Source of the DNA: Plasmopara viticola
Taxonomy: Eukaryota; Oomycota; Peronosporomycetes; Peronosporales; Peronosporaceae
Assembly: GCA_001695595.3 (NCBI GenBank)
Contig: MBPM02000002.1
Coordinates: 310,001-374,000 of the forward strand
Direction of reading: 5' to 3'
Length of the DNA: 64,000 nt
Part shown: piece after piece, positions 32,731 through 43,196 of the stretch
How the letters are laid out: every line of letters begins with the position of its first letter
How positions within the stretch are numbered: the stretch's first letter is position 1
Program-made: the position numbers and the translations under genes
Notes under the pieces: generated by a model
The model's database searches: none
Told to the model about the DNA's origin: nothing
What the model saw: the letters and a program-made list of their open reading frames with translations, nothing else

Positions 32731-35700
32731 ATGGAAAAGAAGGAGAGTCGCGCTGACTGGGTCGCCGTAGAGGCACAATTTCAAAGTGGGGAGATTCACC
32801 AGCCCACAAAGGCCAAGACGGCCTACCAAATATTTCAGAAACACGTTATGGAAGATGTCAAGCGTGACGTGGCAGTCAAGGCATCCGAGCATAACGAACC
32901 GGTTGAGTTGGGGGATATATCTCGAGAGATAAGTGCGCGTTGGTCGCAGCTTGCTGCTGGCGACCGTGAGAAGTTCACAGCGCTTGCGGCAACCGAGAAG
33001 CAGCGCTACGACGACGAGTGCCGCGCGCGCGACGAAGAAGTCGAAAGGGAACGTGCACGTAAGCGTGCAGAGATGTATGGCTCGGTCGAGGGCAAGCGTG
33101 AGCGCAAGAAGGTTCACACACGAGTTTTGGCTGCTAGGAAAGAGTTTATTTGTGACGTGAATTTGTCTTTTTGATGTTAAGCAGACTCTAGCGGGGGTAG
33201 ACGAAACGCGTCCTAAGCGTCAGCTCAAGGATTTATCGGAAAAGCAGCTGCAAGCCAAGAGACTGCGACAGGAACTTCGACAACAGGGGATCAAAGAGCG
33301 GGACGAGCTGAAGGCTGAGGAAATGCGTCAAAAAGAAGCGCTTGTTACCAAGAAATCTGAAATTGCATCAGCTCGACTAAAGTACCTGCTATCACAAAGT
33401 GACATTTTCGCTCATTTTAGTGGACAAGTCAAGAAGGGCAAGAAAAAAGGTAAGGTAGACACGACGCCAGGTGACGCTGGTATGAGTGGCGAGAAGAGTG
33501 TTGAGGACATAAATACCTCCAAAGGTCACGGAAGTGGCAAGAAAGGGAAGAAACGCAATGACGACGAGGATGAAATGAGCTTGTCGCATCACGTGGGTGT
33601 TCGCATTACTCAACAACCATCGGTGATTAAATTTGGTACGATGCGTGCGTACCAACTGGAAGGGCTTAGCTGGATGGTGAATCTAGCACACCAGGGTATC
33701 AATGGTATCCTGGCGGATGAAATGGGTCTAGGCAAAACTTTGCAAACGATCTCAGTGTTGGGTTACTTCTATGAGTTTGAGAACGTCTCAGGTCCGCATA
33801 TTGTTTTGGTGCCAAAGTCGACGTTGAGCAATTGGCTGGCAGAATTTCAGCGCTGGTGTCCATCATTGCGTGCTGTAAAGTTTCACGGTAATAAAGAAGA
33901 ACGTCAGCGATGTGTACAGGAAATCCTTTGCCCTGGTTTACCGGGCGATAAGCGTAAATTTGACGTTTGCGTTACCACGTTTGAAATGTGTTTGAAGGAA
34001 AAAACGACTTTGTGTAAGTTTGCGTGGCGATATTTGATTATTGATGAAGCCCATCGAATCAAGAATGAGAGCTCCCAGTTCTCTACGGTTGTTCGGATGC
34101 TGGACACTGAACATCGCTTACTGCTGACGGGCACGCCCTTGCAGAACAATTTACATGAATTGTGGGCCTTGTTGAACTTTTTGCTTCCTGACGTTTTCGC
34201 TTCGTCTCAGGAATTCGACGATTGGTTTAATCTTGATGTGGACGATGACGAAGCAAAGAAGCAAATGATTAGCCAATTGCATAAGATTTTGCGTCCCTTC
34301 ATGCTGCGTCGTCTGAAGGCAGACGTTGAGAAAAGTTTGCCACCAAAGAAGGAAACTCTGTTGTTCGTGGGCATGTCTGAGATGCAAAAAGTACTTTACA
34401 AATCGCTCTTGCTACGCGATATGAATACGGTAATGGGTGGTACAGGTGGTGTCTCTAAGAGCGCGTTACAGAATATTGTAATGCAGCTGCGAAAATGCTG
34501 TGGCCATCCATACCTCTTTGAAGGGCAAGAAGATCGGTCTTTGGATCCGTTAGGAGATCACGTGGTAGATAATTGCGGTAAAATGGTGCTGCTGGACAAA
34601 TTGCTGAAGAAGCTTAAGCAAAGAGGATCTCGCGTTCTTGTATTCACGCAAATGACTCGCGTCTTGGACATTATGGAGGACTTTTGTCGCATGCGCCAGT
34701 ATCAATACTGCCGTATTGATGGTCAAACGTCGTACGAGGATCGTGAAAGCTCCATTGATGAGTACAACAAGCCTAATTCGTCTAAATTTTTGTTTTTGCT
34801 GTCAACACGCGCAGGTGGTCTAGGCATTAACTTGTATACGGCAGACGTTGTCATACTTTACGACTCGGATTGGAACCCGCAAGCCGATTTACAAGCCCAG
34901 GATCGTGCACATCGTATCGGCCAAAAGAAAGAGGTGAATGTTTACCGTCTTGTAACAGCAGACTCGGTCGAGGAAAAGATCATTGAACGCGCTCAGCAGA
35001 AGCTAAAGCTGGACGCTATGGTTGTGCAGCAAGGTCGCTTACAGGAGAAGCAGAGCAAGCTGACTAAGAATGATATGCTCGAAATGATTCGATTTGGTGC
35101 TGATCAGGTCTTTCGAACTACCGATTCGACTATTACTGACGAGGACATTGATGCTATCCTTGCAAAGGGTGAACAGCGAACAGAAGAGATGAAGCAAAAG
35201 ATGCAAGCTCACGACAAGGGAGACATGCTTGATTTCAAACTTGATGGCGGAGGCTGCCAAAATCATGACGGGATTGACTATTCGAATGAAAAGGAACGCC
35301 AAGAGGAGTTAAAGCGTCTTGCCGATGCAGAGCTTGCGCGTCAAATGGCTAAAGGGACGGGCAAGCGGGAGCGGCGTACTGTTCTTCGTCACAGTCATGT
35401 ATCCCTAGAGACCAAGCATAGGACAAAGCAGAAGCAATTGCCGAAGGCATTGCGTTTGCCTCGCATTGATGAATGGCAGTTTTACAACCGCAAACGGCTC
35501 ATAGAATTACACGAAATTGAATGTGCGAATTACGAGCTGGCTAAAAGTAAAATGGAAAAACCGCCCCTTCCTCCTCATGCACAGTATCTCTCGGAGGAGG
35601 AATTGCAGGAAAAGGAACAACTCTTGGCTGAGGGTTTTAGTGAGTGGAACAAGCCTCAATTTTTTCTCTTTATCAAGCTGCTTGCTCGTTATGGCCGTCG

Positions 35701-36997
35701 GAATATCGAAGCTGTGGCCCGCGAAATGATGAAGCCTTTGGAGGAAATCGAGCAATACTTCAACGTCTTTCTTGCCCGCGGTCAGGAAGAGCTGAGCGAT
35801 TGGCCTAAGATCCTGAAATCTATTGAAAAGGGCGAGTCAAAGTTACTTGAAATCGAGCGTTTGACTGAGGAGACGGCGCGTAAGGTGAAGCGCTACACGA
35901 ATCCGTGGGAGGATATGCCAATTAATTATCAAGGTAAGGGTGGCAAGGTGTTTACCGAAGAAGAAGACCGAGTATTATTGTGCCTTGTTAATTTGTTTGG
36001 GTACGGAGCTTGGGATCGAATCAAGCAAGAAATTTGCAGCATGGAAATGTTTGCATTCGACTATTACCTTCGGTCGCGCACGGCGGCTGAAATCGGACGT
36101 CGTTGTGATTCGCTTATGCGAATTTGCGAGAAGGATAATGCGGATTTGGAGCTTCGCGAAAAGAAGGAGCATGATGCTCGTCGCATTTTGCAGCAGCAGC
36201 GCATTGAGCTTGATCAGCAGCTAGCTGCAGCTCGTGCGGATGTAAAGAATCACCAAGCTCGCGTCGACGAACTTATAATGAAAGAGGCTAAACGCATGCA
36301 ACGGCAACGTGAAGCCAAACGCGCGAAAAAGCGCAAGGATCGCGATGAGAATGAGGAAATGGTTGATGAGCAAACGGAAGACTTGGTGAAGTTCTTGCTA
36401 CAGGCGACAAGTATGGATGCGGCCAAGGTTGCTCTTGACTTCTGTGCAATGATATGCCAAGAAAAGCAGAAAGAATTGCAACCATCGTATGTTCTGAAAA
36501 AAATCCGTCAGGTGGCGGAAGTGGACGAAAATGCTCCGAAGGGAACTTTGGCGTGGACAATAAAGCCAGAGTTTGCTAATGCTGTGGATTTCAATCTGAA
36601 GAAGGAAAGCAAAGTGCTTAAACACGAGCATATGGCTGACGTCAGCGGTGGAGCATCGCCCATCAAATCAGAAAGCGCTAGCCGCCTTCCTCGATCTCCG
36701 TGGTCCCCAACAGCTATGAAACACCAGGAGCAGAAGATAAAAAAGGAAAAGAAACCAAAAAAGGATAGTAGCATATCTAGTGTGCGCAAGCCTCGCAGCG
36801 CGTATGTGCAATTTAGCATGGCCAGCCGATTGGAAGTGAAACGGTCCCTTGGCGAGAATGCGCAGATGGTGGATGTCATGAAGGAACTCGTGCGATTGTG
36901 GAAAGAGATGAGTGCCGAACAAAAGGCACCATGGGTGGAGGCGGCCAAGCTGGACAAACTACGCTATGAGCACGAGATGAACGAGACAACTGCATAA
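32731..36997 (+). CDS. ISWI-family SNF2 chromatin remodeler with an HMG box at each end
   Basis: Exon 1 (from ATG 32731) and exon 2 (33185-36997) are joined by an intron ending AAGCAG at 33184. The donor is either 33112 (AAG|GTTCAC) or 33124 (GTTTTG), both in phase, giving 1397 or 1401 residues. Residues ~25-100 form an HMG box (TAYQIFQKHVMEDV...ISARWSQLAAGDREKF). SNF2 core: LADEMGLGKT (~303), IIDEAHRIKN (~409), LTGTPLQNN, FMLRRLKADVEKSLPP, VLVFTQMTRVLDIMED, RAGGLGINL, QAQDRAHRIGQ. The acidic HAND-side linker leads to SANT (FSEWNKPQFFLFIKLLARYG, ~945) and SLIDE (FTEEEDRVLLCLVNLFGYGA, ~1045), which define ISWI. A second HMG box closes the protein (KPRSAYVQFSMASRLEVKRS, ~1328-1393). ISWI ATPases slide and space nucleosomes in the nucleus; the two HMG boxes, usually separate proteins, would add DNA binding. 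The first exon is open after the donor for 21 codons, so retention would give a truncated product. Confidence 0.93.
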
Positions 36998-37137
36998 AGC
37001 TGTATTTTAGGTCAACTACATGGTAGGAAGTCAAATCACGATTTGCAAGCCAGCTACTGATGTAATGTATACCAAATTTGATCTATCAGAGCTTAGTCGA
37101 AACGTTTCAATCGCGTGAACTCCGTAAAACGGCGCTC

Positions 37138-37354
37138 CTCAAAGTCCATAAAGTTGTTTTTAGCCATATCCTTGAATAACGTGCTGCTGGATCTGCCAGC
37201 TTCTGAGCTCGAAATCCAGCGTCTGTTGGCAGAAGCCATCATAGCGCAAATAGGTCCGCCGACTACTTGGTGTGCGCAAGCTGCTGCTTAATGCAGTTGA
37301 AGCGGTTGTGGAAATTGCGAAAAGGAGGCCAAACGAGCATCGAGCGTAAGACAT
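37138..37354 (-). pseudogene. CAP/SCP subtype B, decayed copy 1
   Basis: From an ATG at 37354 the frame reads MSYARCSFGLLFAISTTAST then SSSLRTPSSRRTYLRYDGFC. This matches the signal peptide and start of the intact B genes (43197 and 45865). An internal deletion and frameshift follow; another frame then shows SAARHSKDMA-like sequence (IQQHVIQGYG in the shifted frame) before homology is lost near 37138. Its upstream block (to ~37880) is also shared with the other B genes. It is dead by truncation. Confidence 0.8.
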
Positions 37355-37880
37355 CGTCCTCAGCTTTGAAGCGGTGTAGAAGGAAGTTGTTGCTTAATGG
37401 AGTGTCGTACTCCCACCGATTATTAGGTCAAATGGTCATTACTATTATAATGATAACCAAAAGGTCAAGATATCAATCCATTCCGTTAAAATGTTTTGAC
37501 CATTTGGTCACGGTGGGAGTACGATATCAAGAGGGCAAGTATGCTTTCGACCAATACGGTATGATTCCAACGGGTCAACAGGATATGTTGAGTCCATCCG
37601 TGGTAGTGGTGGCAAGTGCTCACAAACCAGCTGGATCACGTCGAATCTATGGGACTAAACGTTTGCCCGGAAATTGTACAGTACATCCCACTGCCCACGT
37701 GCGAAAGGTTTAAGTGAAATTAGTGGCGGGTTCGACTGTACTTGGCTCCGACTGGCAGGCTGTTTAAGAAGAACAGTCAGATTCTAGGACAGCAAGCATT
37801 ACCCAAGGTTTGCAAAGACATCTGGAAATTTCAAACCCATTTGCGGGGCCTTAATGGCGAATACCGTATTGCTACCGGTA
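37355..37880 (-). repeat. Duplicated upstream block of B-type CAP genes, copy 1
   Basis: Homologous blocks of ~0.5 kb lie upstream of every B copy, each containing GACTGTACTTGGCTCCGACT-like sequence (here ~37733) and ending in a TTACCGGTAGCAA motif (here ~37864, inverted). This copy carries the 120-bp inverted-repeat insert at 37405-37524. Confidence 0.65.
37405..37524. mobile_element. MITE-like 120-bp insertion
   Basis: The ends are inverted repeats: TCGTACTCCCACCG at 37405-37418 and its reverse complement at 37511-37524. The homology continues inward through a shared block related to GACCAAATGGTCA, interrupted by a few bases. It contains no coding potential. It interrupts the B-type upstream block of the decayed copy. 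A target-site duplication is not clear. Confidence 0.6.
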
Positions 37881-37944
37881 ATGCTGCGCCTATGGAAATA
37901 ATTTTTTTTTTATCAAATGTCGCCGCCAAGCAGAAAAAACTAAT

Positions 37945-38430
37945 CTAGAAAATCTGGAGAATGTCCCAGTCTCTCGACATTTTATCGAAAAAAACAATAA
38001 ATTATAATTTTCGGCTTATAGACGGGATCGCAATATCATCTACTGATCATTACCTCCGCATCGGACTGAATCGACCTTAAATATTCCAAGCTAAACGAAT
38101 TCACCAGCGATGATATTCAAGCGTATTGCCCATGATGGTGCCAGTATCCTAAGAGTACTTTTATCTCCATCTTGATCGCCATGCAGCATAAAAAGCGAGC
38201 ATAGTTTTAGGGCAGATCCACCCGAATTTAAGGACCTCTATCAAATATGATTTCGAACCGAATTTCAAGCAGCTCTATAATCTGCTATGAACAGGAAACG
38301 TTGCTTGCGGCGGCCTTCTCTGCTCTGCATGAACATCAGAATGCAGAGTGCAGCTCAACTATCTGGATGAATTGGCCGCGAAGAAATCTATGAGTCAACA
38401 ATTTGTCACTGTTGTAACAAATAATCGCTT
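37945..38430 (+). pseudogene. CAP/SCP subtype A, decayed copy 1
   Basis: The upstream end (AAAATCTGGAGAATGTCCCAGTC-like, 37955-) matches the upstream region of the intact A gene at 38958-39542. The segment 38300-38410 matches its coding part around 'LLCTNTKMQNAAQKHSND' (TCTGCTCTGCATGAACATCA here). No frame is open across it. It lies head to head with decayed B copy 1. Confidence 0.6.
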
Positions 38431-38957
38431 TCGGTTAAATGTGGTCAAATAGAGACGAACTGGTTTCTCTGCGTTAACTAAAGTGTAATCGTGCGCGCAC
38501 TAAAAGACATGGACATTAAGCCGTTATTCAAAGCAGCTCTTTTTCTCGAGCCATGGCTCAAGTCAATGCAACACAATAAATACTTCAACATTGTGATCAA
38601 GCGTCCAGATTTCGTAGATAGATGTAATTTTTGAATAGCGGACGTCAAAATCCTGATAAACTGTCTAACATTATAGTAGAGCAACGAGCTACTAGTTTGT
38701 ATTGCATTTCTTACGCAGTGTAATTAGACGACACTAAAGGAATGCAATAAGATTAGAAACGACTGCTTGGTCAGCGTTGAACTGCAGGAAAGCATTACCA
38801 ACATGCTCGAGGGTGTTGCAATTCCCTTTTCTAAATTCGAGATATTTTGTAAACATCAATACGATTATATTATTTAACGTATGCCGACACATTTAGGAAA
38901 AATATATGCATGACTTGACAACTCAACTCCTCATCAACTACCTCCTGCTTTAGCCAA
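38431..38957. other. Intergenic inside the CAP cluster
   Basis: Only short frames are present (for example 38478-38684 minus, which begins with a leucine-class codon context and no motif). It may contain the decayed 3' part of the A copy on its left and the 3' region of the intact A gene on its right. Confidence 0.4.
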
Positions 38958-39542
38958 TCACGACGCGCACGACTCCGAGCTGCCCGTACCAAAGTCTTGC
39001 GTCCAGTAATGTTTGTAAGTTCCCGATTTTTCGTATGCGTACCCGCTGCCAAACATTTTAAACTTGCTGCCGAGGATGTTTTTTTTGTGACCTGCCGAAT
39101 TCATCCACGACTCCATCACTGCCGCCACGTCCTTTTGACCAGCCGCAACATTTTCCCCAATGCTTGTCCACTTGAAGCCTGAAGCGGTGATTCGTTGCGA
39201 CAATGAGGCTCCGTTCGAGCTCGTGTGGCTCATAAAGTTCTTTGCGGCCATGTCGTTTGAATGTTTTTGAGCTGCATTCTGCATTTTGGTGTTCGTGCAG
39301 AGCAGAGCAAGACCCCGTGACGAGCGTTCTCTGTTCACAGCAGCTAGCAAAGCTCCTTGGAATCCAATCTGGCTTTGGGTGCTGCGTGTAACATTCGTGA
39401 TGTTGTTTTTCTGTGCAATTGCAAGACTATAATCGATGGTGGTAGATGAGAATCCTCCGGCCCAGGAACATCTGCAAAATATTGCCGCAATAATTATACA
39501 GAGAAAAAAGTGCCCAATTTTGGGCTGCGTGGCGTGTGACAT
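38958..39542 (-). CDS. CAP/SCP-domain secreted protein, subtype A
   Basis: This 194-residue protein starts from the ATG at 39542, chosen because the following peptide (PKIGHFFLCIIIAAIFCRC) is a good signal or anchor. The frame is open further up to a TTG at 39782 and has other ATGs (39647, 39644) with another hydrophobic stretch, so a longer start is possible. The CAP domain follows the bacterial YkwD-like short form: LLAAVNRERSSRGLALLCTN, HSNDMAAKNFMSH, GENVAAGQKDV, ESWMNSAGHKKNILGSKFKM and HYWTQDFG. The His and Glu residues usual in the CAP cavity are kept. There is no Ser/Pro tail, unlike subtype B. Family members are secreted and some plant-pathogen examples affect hosts by binding lipids; nothing here proves that role. 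It diverges from B copy 2. Confidence 0.88.
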   Translation of the reverse strand: MSHATQPKIGHFFLCIIIAAIFCRCSWAGGFSSTTIDYSLAIAQKNNITNVTRSTQSQIGFQGALLAAVNRERSSRGLALLCTNTKMQNAAQKHSNDMAAKNFMSHTSSNGASLSQRITASGFKWTSIGENVAAGQKDVAAVMESWMNSAGHKKNILGSKFKMFGSGYAYEKSGTYKHYWTQDFGTGSSESCAS

Positions 39543-39935
39543 GGTGATAAAAGTACTCTTTAGTGCAATTGGAAGACAAGGCGTGGATCTGAAGGAGACT
39601 GCAAGAAGCAAAATGACATGGAGAGAGCCGAAAAGACCTATCATCATGAGCAAAATCTCGTTTAGCTTAGAATGCTTGAAAAGTCGGTTCAGTCTGTTGC
39701 CAAAAAAGGCGTCAAGTAGATCGATCGGTGCAAACGGCCTTAGACCAAAAATTTGGTTCTTGTTTCTACGATCAAAAGTCAAGAAGACAGTATTGACTGG
39801 ACATTTTCCAGATTTTCTGAATTGATTTCATGTGCTTAGTAGCCATGCCGGCACCACTTGGTGACATTATATGACCATCAAGGGCTTTAATTGAACTTCT
39901 GCATTAAATCTCATGGGTTTTGCAGGCAGGTGTTA

Positions 39936-40480
39936 TTACCGGTAGCAAACGGTATCGTCAACCTAGATTTCCAAGATCGATTTGTCCATCGAGACCCCGC
40001 ACGCAAGGGCGTCGTTTCAAAAACATTCTAATGACGCAATTAAGCACCGCTCATTGTGCCAGGTCCTGAGTAATACTTGCTGTCCTAGAATCTGACTCTC
40101 CTCCATTACCTGCCCGCCAGTCGGAGCCAAGTACAGTCGTACTCGCCAATAATTTCGATCAAAAGCTGTACTACTGTACATTTCCCGTGCCGCCGTTTGA
40201 CTGCATGAAATCAACATGTAAGACGCAGTCATCCAGCTGATTCGTGAGCACATTTTACCACTACTTGCTCACGGACGGACTCCATTGATCCCGCTGTTGA
40301 CCCGTTGAACCGTACCGTAGTCATCGAAAGCACACGTATACACCTTCTCAGCTCCCTTGGGAAGTCGAACGCCCACCGACGATCGTGATGACCGATTGAC
40401 ATGAGAAACTTCATTCTTCATCGTGCGGTGTGAAGCAACAATTGTCACTAGACCCCTTCCTTCATTCTCTGCATCTGACT
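39936..40480 (+). repeat. Duplicated upstream block of B-type CAP genes, copy 2
   Basis: It begins with TTACCGGTAGCAAAC and runs to the start codon of the frameshifted B gene. The proximal end has CTTCATTCTCTGCATCTGAC just before the ATG; TCATTCT resembles the oomycete initiator element, and the rest of the string is conserved at the other B genes. Confidence 0.65.
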
Positions 40481-41307
40481 ATGATGGCTATCACTCGATC
40501 CGCGTTTGGGCTCTTTGTCGCACTTTCCACTACGTCTTCGGCTGCATTCAGCAGCCTTCGCACGCCGCGGAGTCTGCAAACTTACACGAGCTACGATGAC
40601 TACTACCAACAGATGCTCGATGCAGTAAATGATGAGCGCGCCAAAGCGGGTCTATCGGCTTTATGCACGAACCAAAAGCTGGCGAATTCAGCAGCGCGTC
40701 ATTCGAAGGACATGGCTGAAAACAACTTTATGGCCCACGAGGGATCGGACGGCTCCACTTTGTCGGATCGTATCACGGATGCCGGGTATAAGTGGACCAT
40801 GGTAGCAGAAAACGTTGCCGCCGGTCAGGAGGATGTTGCCTCGGTTATGTGAATTCCGAGGGCCACCGTGAAAACATCCTTAGTGCGGACTATACAATGC
40901 TTGGCACGTCGTATGTACACAACGCTGGTAGCACATACCGACACTTTTGGACGCAAGATTTTGGTGCTGGAGAGACTGAGGCCTGCGATAACGGCAGTTC
41001 CACAACATCACCTTCACCATCAACGGAGCAAGCTCAACAAGGCCCCCAAAGGAGCACTGGTGCGAATACAACAATGTCGCAGAACTATGCTCCACCCACG
41101 ACTGAGTCTCCAACTGCGTTCGAATCTCGCACCACTGAGACTCCAAGCCCGCACACTCCAACGGAAAGTCCGGTTACCGTAACTTCACCTCCGACAAATG
41201 CACCTTCTGTGACCCCTTTCTCGAACAATCCAACCCCAGTAGCCAAGAACTCAACTCCTGCCTTGCAAACTTTTGCTCGTGCCTCGAAAGCCCCAGTGTC
41301 TGGGTGA
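40481..41307 (+). pseudogene. CAP/SCP subtype B, frameshifted by a 10-bp deletion
   Basis: From ATG 40481 the frame gives a signal peptide (MMAITRSAFGLFVALSTTSS) and most of the CAP domain to AGQEDVASVM, then an immediate TGA. Compared with the intact gene at 43197, ten bases are missing after the ATG of 'VMKSWMNSEGH'. The next frame resumes exactly at NSEGHRENILSADYTMLG and continues through HFWTQDFGAGETEACDN and a long Ser/Thr/Pro tail to 41307. Everything else is well preserved, so the inactivation looks recent, unless it is a sequencing error. The broken product would lack the last third of the CAP domain. Confidence 0.85.
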
Positions 41308-41529
41308 AGTGAATGAAGTGGTTGTAGAAATTGGTCCCTTTTTCGAATCCACGAATTTTGTGTTGGATCCACGTCTCGTAGATCGTAGATGTATCAGTTA
41401 GAAAGCTATCGTACTATCGCGTAATCAATATACTTTTAAAGTATACGTATTGCTTATATGATTCCCGCCTCGTGGTCAGAATTTTTGCGGACTTTGAATA
41501 AATCAAAAAAATTCAATTTGGCAAATAGG

Positions 41530-42336
41530 GTACGTCACACATCCCCTCCATTCGTTCTCAGAGGTCTAGAGGTCCGCTCAATCCTGTTTTAAGCACAGGC
41601 AGAGCGGACGGAGCGCACATAAACACACACTCGTCCGCTGGCGTACGTTAAGAATACGATCGCGCATGTTCTTCCGCAAAACTAGATTATCTCATTCAAA
41701 TGATTACATCTTTACAACACTTCTGCGTGTTCAATTTTCCCATCGACTTAGTCAGCTTGTCCATCACTGGTCGGAATGCCTGGCTTGCCTCCCACGCATT
41801 GACTTCCGCAATTGATGGGTGACGACTTGCCGCAGCATCATGTAGAACCGATTCAACGAGGCGACTGGTCTCATCATAGATGGCTTAGGTTAGATCGTAC
41901 TTGCGAAACAGAGTCAGTGCGGTGGCTTCAAGCGGCGAGAGCTTCATCGTCACGCGGCGAGCCAATTCGTACAAGTGAGCAGTGCAGTACTTTTTGTTGG
42001 ATGGATTGAGTGGATTCCGGCAAGTTCCATCCTCGCTTTCAGTCCAATGGGTGCATCTTCCCGCTCGTGTGCCTTTCGCGCGCTCTTCTTGGACGTGCTC
42101 TTCTTGCTAATTCTTGGGTGTGGGCACCATGATCTGTGCATGAATGAGAAAATCGTGCTTGATTCCGCACACTGCGCACCAGAGCGGTGAGATGTGGATC
42201 AGATGTCTTATGGGGTGGTTTCCTGGAGCGCTCCAGCCAGATGCCTCTTCACAAATATGAGAGCCTCTTCAAACCGATGATGCAATCGACGTCATTGGTA
42301 ACCTCTGAGAACGAATGGTGGGGAGGTGTGACGTAC
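41530..42336. mobile_element. Non-autonomous TIR element carrying a decayed zinc-finger ORF
   Basis: Terminal inverted repeats of 36 bp (41530-41565 and 42301-42336; 34 of 36 match) begin GTACGTCACAC and end TTCTCAGAGGT inward. The 807-bp element has no transposase. Its minus strand from ~42238 to ~41698 reads as one frame with two stops (at ~42108 and ~41887). No target-site duplication is obvious. The order of events suggests capture of a gene fragment by a transposon, as in Pack-type elements, but the ORF could also be native to the family. Confidence 0.65.
41698..42238 (-). pseudogene. C3Hc3H-like zinc-finger ORF relic inside the TIR element
   Basis: In one minus-strand frame it reads RHLIHISPLWCAVCGIKHDF, then a stop, then RAGRCTHWTESEDGTCRNPL with NPSNKKYCTAHLYELARRVT, a second stop (TAA ~41887), then IYDETSRLVESVLHDAAASR and a stop at ~41698. 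The C-x8-C-x9-C-x2-H spacing of the middle block resembles the C3Hc3H/WRC-type DNA-binding modules (KANSL2, plant WRC). Codon quality is good despite the stops, so decay is not old. No start codon can be assigned. Confidence 0.5.
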
Positions 42337-42642
42337 TACATGGTACATTGTCACGTTAAAACAAGAGTCGTATAGATATAGATTTGTAGAAGTCATGACA
42401 TTTTTTTCCACCACCGAAAGGATCAAAGAAACAATAATAGCATTTTATTGGAATACCTTTTCTTTGGTGAATTGTGTGCTCAATTGATTGCTCATTGGCT
42501 GTAAGATTATATTCACAAGGTAAAAGTGAAAATGATGCGTGCTGTATACAACTTAATGGCCACATTGTATACGGTAGCACTTCATGTAAATTGTAAGAGA
42601 AGCCACCTTAGGCATCCTGGTCAAAGGCGCGTGGTTTTTGCC
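42337..42642. other. Intergenic inside the CAP cluster
   Basis: No motif or open frame of note is seen. No decayed A-type gene can be recognised upstream of the B gene at 43197, unlike at the other B copies. Confidence 0.4.
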
Positions 42643-43196
42643 GTATTACCGGTAGCAAAAACAGTATTCGTCAACCCAGATCTTAAAGATCGCGCCAAAG
42701 TGTAAAGCCAGGGCAAGGGCTCGGCTTACTAATGACAGACTCCGAATTTAATTTCATTGTCCGATAACGTGCCTCTTGATCTCGGCACTACTACTACTTG
42801 TTGCACAAGGATCTCACAGCTTTTGGTTGGATCGTTCTCCTTTAACAGCCTGCCAGTCGACACCAAGTACACTCGTATCCGTTTGATTGAATCCTTTGCA
42901 CGTCGGCACTGTACTTTCTCTGAGAAAGCCATGAATGACGCGGTCAACCAACTGGTTTGTGAGCACTTTCCACCACTAGTTGCTCACAAATGGACTCGCT
43001 GTCGACCCTTTGGAACCCCGCAGTATTCATCAAAAGACCACTTGTGCAAGTTCGCAGCACCCTTGGGTATCCTACTTTCATCGATAATTGTTGGTGCCCA
43101 AATTGCACTAGAAACTTCATTCTTCATCTTGCGGTTCAAAGCAACAATTGTCAATAGATTCTTTCTACACGACTTCAAAATTCTCTGCATCTGACT
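42643..43196 (+). repeat. Duplicated upstream block of B-type CAP genes, copy 3
   Basis: It starts with TTACCGGTAGCAAAAACAG and contains CTGCCAGTCGACACCAAGTA (~42850), matching the other upstream blocks. It ends with TTCTCTGCATCTGACT at the start codon. Apparent small frames inside are not conserved between copies and are taken as chance. Confidence 0.65.

Noticed and set aside
42757..43194. 145-codon plus-strand frame just before the CAP gene at 43197
   Set aside because: The frame is not kept in the homologous upstream blocks at 39936-40480 and 45866-46378, so it is promoter sequence that happens to be open.
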